From NCBI GenBank assembly GCA_017743475.1, contig JAGHYV010000033.1:1-47949 (forward strand): a DNA stretch of 47,949 nt, in the 5' to 3' direction. The stretch comes from Roseiflexus sp. (GTDB lineage Bacteria; Chloroflexota; Chloroflexia; Chloroflexales; Roseiflexaceae). The notes under the pieces were generated by a model. The model was not told the DNA's origin, did no database searches, and saw only the letters and a list, made by a program, of their open reading frames with translations. Within the stretch, counting starts at the first letter, position 1. Each line of letters starts with the position of its first letter. Below are positions 45,711 through 47,949 of this stretch, one piece after another. The position numbers and the translations under genes are program-made.

Positions 45711-46346
45711 TCATCTGATCACCAGGCCTGGCGGCAACTCAAACACTACCTCATCACCGGGCTTGATGCCACGCGTTGCAAACCACCCCTGGTTTACCTC
45801 AAGCGCATAGAACGCCTCGCCGTGCGGAGCATGCTGTGTGATCTCATCAAACGGCTGCATATCTTCGATATTGAGAATACGCCGCTCTTTGCTGATGAAT
45901 GCAATCGAAAGCGGAATACGGGTGTTACGCATCCAGAACGTGCCGGTGTATGGACCGGCAAAGACGAAGAGCATACCACGATTCTCAGGCAGCGCATCCC
46001 GAAACATCAGCCCAACGCTGCGTTTCTCTGGTGTGGCGACAACCTCTGCCTCAAGGCGGTGTGTTCCGATCACGATCTCGATCGTCGCATCAGGAACGAC
46101 AGTCGCCTCTGGCACTCCTGACGTCGCAGCCGACGTCGCAACCGGCGCCGGATATGCTGACTCCGGCGTCAGATATGGTCCTCCTGGCACCGGATATGGT
46201 TCCGGTGAAGCAACGACGACTGTCAGCGCATGGGCACCTGCGCCTTCCGGTGCGACGATGGGGCGATCATTCACCGGCGACTGACCGCACGCCATCGCAA
46301 CGAACAGCAGCAGGAGCAAGGACATCACGCGCACGAGGTTGCTCAC
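45711..46346 (-). CDS. DUF192-domain lipoprotein
   Basis: This 211-residue protein has a type II signal peptide (hydrophobic core followed by V-A-M-A-C, Cys20), then a Pro/Tyr/Ala-rich linker with repeated P-Y/E-P-x-P units, and a C-terminal DUF192 domain of about 120 residues: VGLMFRDALPENRGMLFVF, FWMRNTRIPLSIAFI, and the C-terminal LEVNQGWFATRGIKPGDEV. DUF192 is a small beta-barrel of unknown function that usually occurs on exported proteins. Its start overlaps the WS/DGAT stop by four bases, which suggests coupling. Confidence 0.85.
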   Translation of the reverse strand: MSNLVRVMSLLLLLFVAMACGQSPVNDRPIVAPEGAGAHALTVVVASPEPYPVPGGPYLTPESAYPAPVATSAATSGVPEATVVPDATIEIVIGTHRLEAEVVATPEKRSVGLMFRDALPENRGMLFVFAGPYTGTFWMRNTRIPLSIAFISKERRILNIEDMQPFDEITQHAPHGEAFYALEVNQGWFATRGIKPGDEVVFELPPGLVIR

Positions 46347-47815
46347 CTTCTGCCATCGACGCCTGGCGCGCTACCCCCTACAGCGCACGCACGCTCCGAC
46401 ACGTCACCAGTGACAATGCACGCCAGACGTAAGAGATCGTTGAACTCGGCATGAAACGCGGCAACAATTGTGTCCGGATCGGGAACCAGCCCTGCATCGA
46501 CCGCAATACCGATCAATACATCACCAGCGTAACTGAAGATGCTAACCCCCAGACCCAGGTGACCCGCCTGCGGCACCCAGAACATGATCTGACGAACTGG
46601 GCTACCCGCGAGATAAATGCGCTGCCGCGGACCGGGAACATTGGTCATCACTGCGGTTGCCTTGCTGCCAAAGAGATCAACGACCAGTTCCGCCATCTGC
46701 TGCGGCATAACGCCAATCATATTCAGAACGCTGAAGGCAATCGCCGCTTCGGGCGAACTCTTGATCCCCTCCATCCGGCGCTTCAACTCCAGCAACCGAT
46801 CGAACGGATCCTCGATACCGATTGGCAGATCAAGAAAGACTAGACTGAAGCGATTTCCTAGTTCGGTGATCGGTCCTGGCGGACGGAGATTCACCGGCAC
46901 AACGGCGCGAATGTTGAGACTATCAACAACAGCGCCGCGGTTGACCAAGTACCGTCGCAGCGCCCCTGCAACCGCATTGAGCAGCACATCGTTGATCGTG
47001 CAGCGAAACATGCCGCCAACCCGCTTGACGTCATTGAGCGGAATGGGTTCTGACCATGCGGCGCGTTTCTGGACGCCCAGCGATCCTTTGAAGAGCGTTG
47101 GCGGATCGGACGGCATGAGGAGCAGTTTGCTCAACGCTTGCACCCCGCTTATCCCAGCACGCGTCACATCGACCAGGCGCTTTGGATTGCTGATCAGTTC
47201 ACGACTTTCATTGATGATCGTTCTGGCACCCATCAATGCATCGCTCAACGACCTGACAGCGGGAAGGAGGAAGGACTCGATTGGATTCGCAGCGCGCGTA
47301 TCCTGTCCGGTGCCATCGACAACTGGAACTGGCGGCGTGTCCTGCTGTTCATCGGTCAGCGAGAGGAGCACCTGTACCAGCGCAATACCGTCGGCGATAG
47401 CATGGTGCAACCTGCATAGCGCAGCGCTGCCGCCATTGTAATTTTCGACGATGTGAAAATGCCACAGAGGCTTGCTGAAATCGAGTGGCGTGCTCATCAG
47501 ATCGCTGACGAGCGCCTGAAGTTCGCGCTTGCCACCAGGCGCTGGCAGACCAATCCGATGAATGTGCGCATTGAGATTGAAATACGGATCGATCTCCCAC
47601 TCTGGCAGAGCATTGGACATTCGCCCTGGTTTCACCCGCATCCGAAAACGATCAAAGACCAGCACCCGCTCCTCAATGACCCGATGAAGCCGTGCAACGT
47701 TGATAGGCTCATCGAACATCAGGATGCCGGTGATCATCATAAGGTTGGTAGGGTCTTCCATCCGCAGCCACGCGGCATCGACGCTGGTGAATGCCTCCGT
47801 TCGTCGTGCTGCCAT
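46343..47815 (-). CDS. Wax ester synthase/diacylglycerol acyltransferase (WS/DGAT)
   Basis: This 490-residue protein has the acyltransferase motif HHAIADG (HHxxxDG, residues 137-143) typical of WS/DGAT enzymes, an N-terminal TSVDAAWLRMEDPTNLMMI that matches the family start, and the second conserved block MFRCTINDVLLNAVAGALR (N-D-V-x-L) plus a C-terminal VTNVPGP motif. Such enzymes esterify fatty alcohols or diacylglycerol with acyl-CoA to form storage lipid; wax esters are known from filamentous phototrophic Chloroflexota. A TTGACA/TACGAT promoter lies about 60-90 bases upstream. It is followed by the DUF192 lipoprotein gene with a four-base overlap. Confidence 0.9.
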   Translation of the reverse strand: MAARRTEAFTSVDAAWLRMEDPTNLMMITGILMFDEPINVARLHRVIEERVLVFDRFRMRVKPGRMSNALPEWEIDPYFNLNAHIHRIGLPAPGGKRELQALVSDLMSTPLDFSKPLWHFHIVENYNGGSAALCRLHHAIADGIALVQVLLSLTDEQQDTPPVPVVDGTGQDTRAANPIESFLLPAVRSLSDALMGARTIINESRELISNPKRLVDVTRAGISGVQALSKLLLMPSDPPTLFKGSLGVQKRAAWSEPIPLNDVKRVGGMFRCTINDVLLNAVAGALRRYLVNRGAVVDSLNIRAVVPVNLRPPGPITELGNRFSLVFLDLPIGIEDPFDRLLELKRRMEGIKSSPEAAIAFSVLNMIGVMPQQMAELVVDLFGSKATAVMTNVPGPRQRIYLAGSPVRQIMFWVPQAGHLGLGVSIFSYAGDVLIGIAVDAGLVPDPDTIVAAFHAEFNDLLRLACIVTGDVSERACAVGGSAPGVDGRR

Positions 47816-47874
47816 AGTGCGCTCTGCTCGCTTGTCCGATTCAGCAATCCATCTACAGCGGTTATCGCTGCACT

Positions 47875-47903
47875 ATCGTACACTGAGGCGGGGAAAGTGT
47901 CAA
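47875..47903 (-). promoter_or_regulatory. Promoter of the WS/DGAT operon
   Basis: On the minus strand, TTGACA (47898-47903), a 17-base spacer and TACGAT (47875-47880) form a good sigma70-type promoter; transcription would start near 47868, about 53 bases before the ATG at 47815. Confidence 0.6.
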
Positions 47904-47949
47904 CGATAATACGTCGTACACGTCAGGAAAAACCGGGGGTTTGCATTTC

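Noticed and set aside
46617-47441. 274-codon plus-strand frame opposite the WS/DGAT gene
   Set aside because: The minus strand carries the HHxxxDG motif and family-wide similarity; the plus frame is a shadow.

Overview
The window looks like a chromosomal segment of a GC-rich (about 60 % by eye, not computed), non-sporulating bacterium of the Chloroflexota, most like a filamentous anoxygenic phototroph of the Roseiflexus type. This is inferred from gene content and protein style: a proline/threonine-linker TPR protein, a very long cyclic beta-1,2-glucan synthase, a DUF92 prenyl-phosphate kinase candidate, a bacterial-type PEP carboxylase and many degenerate interspersed repeats. No rRNA, complete tRNA, CRISPR array or prophage was seen.

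Left end (1-3.5 kb): the end of an unrecognised gene is followed by a NurA nuclease and a HerA ATPase, in sequence that looks less GC-rich than the rest. At about 3.4-3.5 kb this block ends in a transposase N-terminal remnant fused to the C-terminal third of a rhamnulose-phosphate aldolase/lactaldehyde dehydrogenase gene. Rhamnose region (3.5-11.5 kb): an intact rhamnulokinase (rhaB) follows the truncated aldolase gene. An alpha-L-rhamnosidase (GH78) gene further on carries two stop codons and two frameshifts, so the pathway seems to be decaying. Between them lie a lone [NiFe]-hydrogenase maturation protease and a eukaryote-like tandem 6-phosphofructokinase with a degenerate C-terminal active site.

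Centre (11.8-31 kb): a zinc-ribbon protein; the 2864-residue cyclic beta-1,2-glucan synthase; an MBL hydrolase, PrsW-like membrane protease and Uma2 nuclease run; an aguB-aguA pair that converts agmatine to putrescine; DUF92 and SRPBCC genes on the minus strand; a small zinc-finger protein; a two-lobed retropepsin-like protein; a lipoprotein; and a polysaccharide flippase. Between 31.1 and 32.1 kb there is a repeat-rich non-coding stretch with one 31-codon CxxC mini-gene.

Right part (32-48 kb): a membrane-anchored TPR protein, an amidohydrolase fused to a small C-terminal domain and an MFS carrier form a tight unit, followed by a HAD phosphatase and ppc, which has a tRNA D-arm-like sequence directly before its start codon. 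Then come an unknown acidic protein, a VanW-family exported protein, a winged-helix-like protein, a RuvC-fold nuclease with endonuclease V, a coiled-coil protein, and a minus-strand operon of a wax ester synthase/DGAT, a DUF192 lipoprotein and a small basic protein. The strongest candidates for something new are the NurA-HerA block with its scarred border, the two-lobed bacterial retropepsin, the 31-residue zinc mini-protein and the amidohydrolase fusion.
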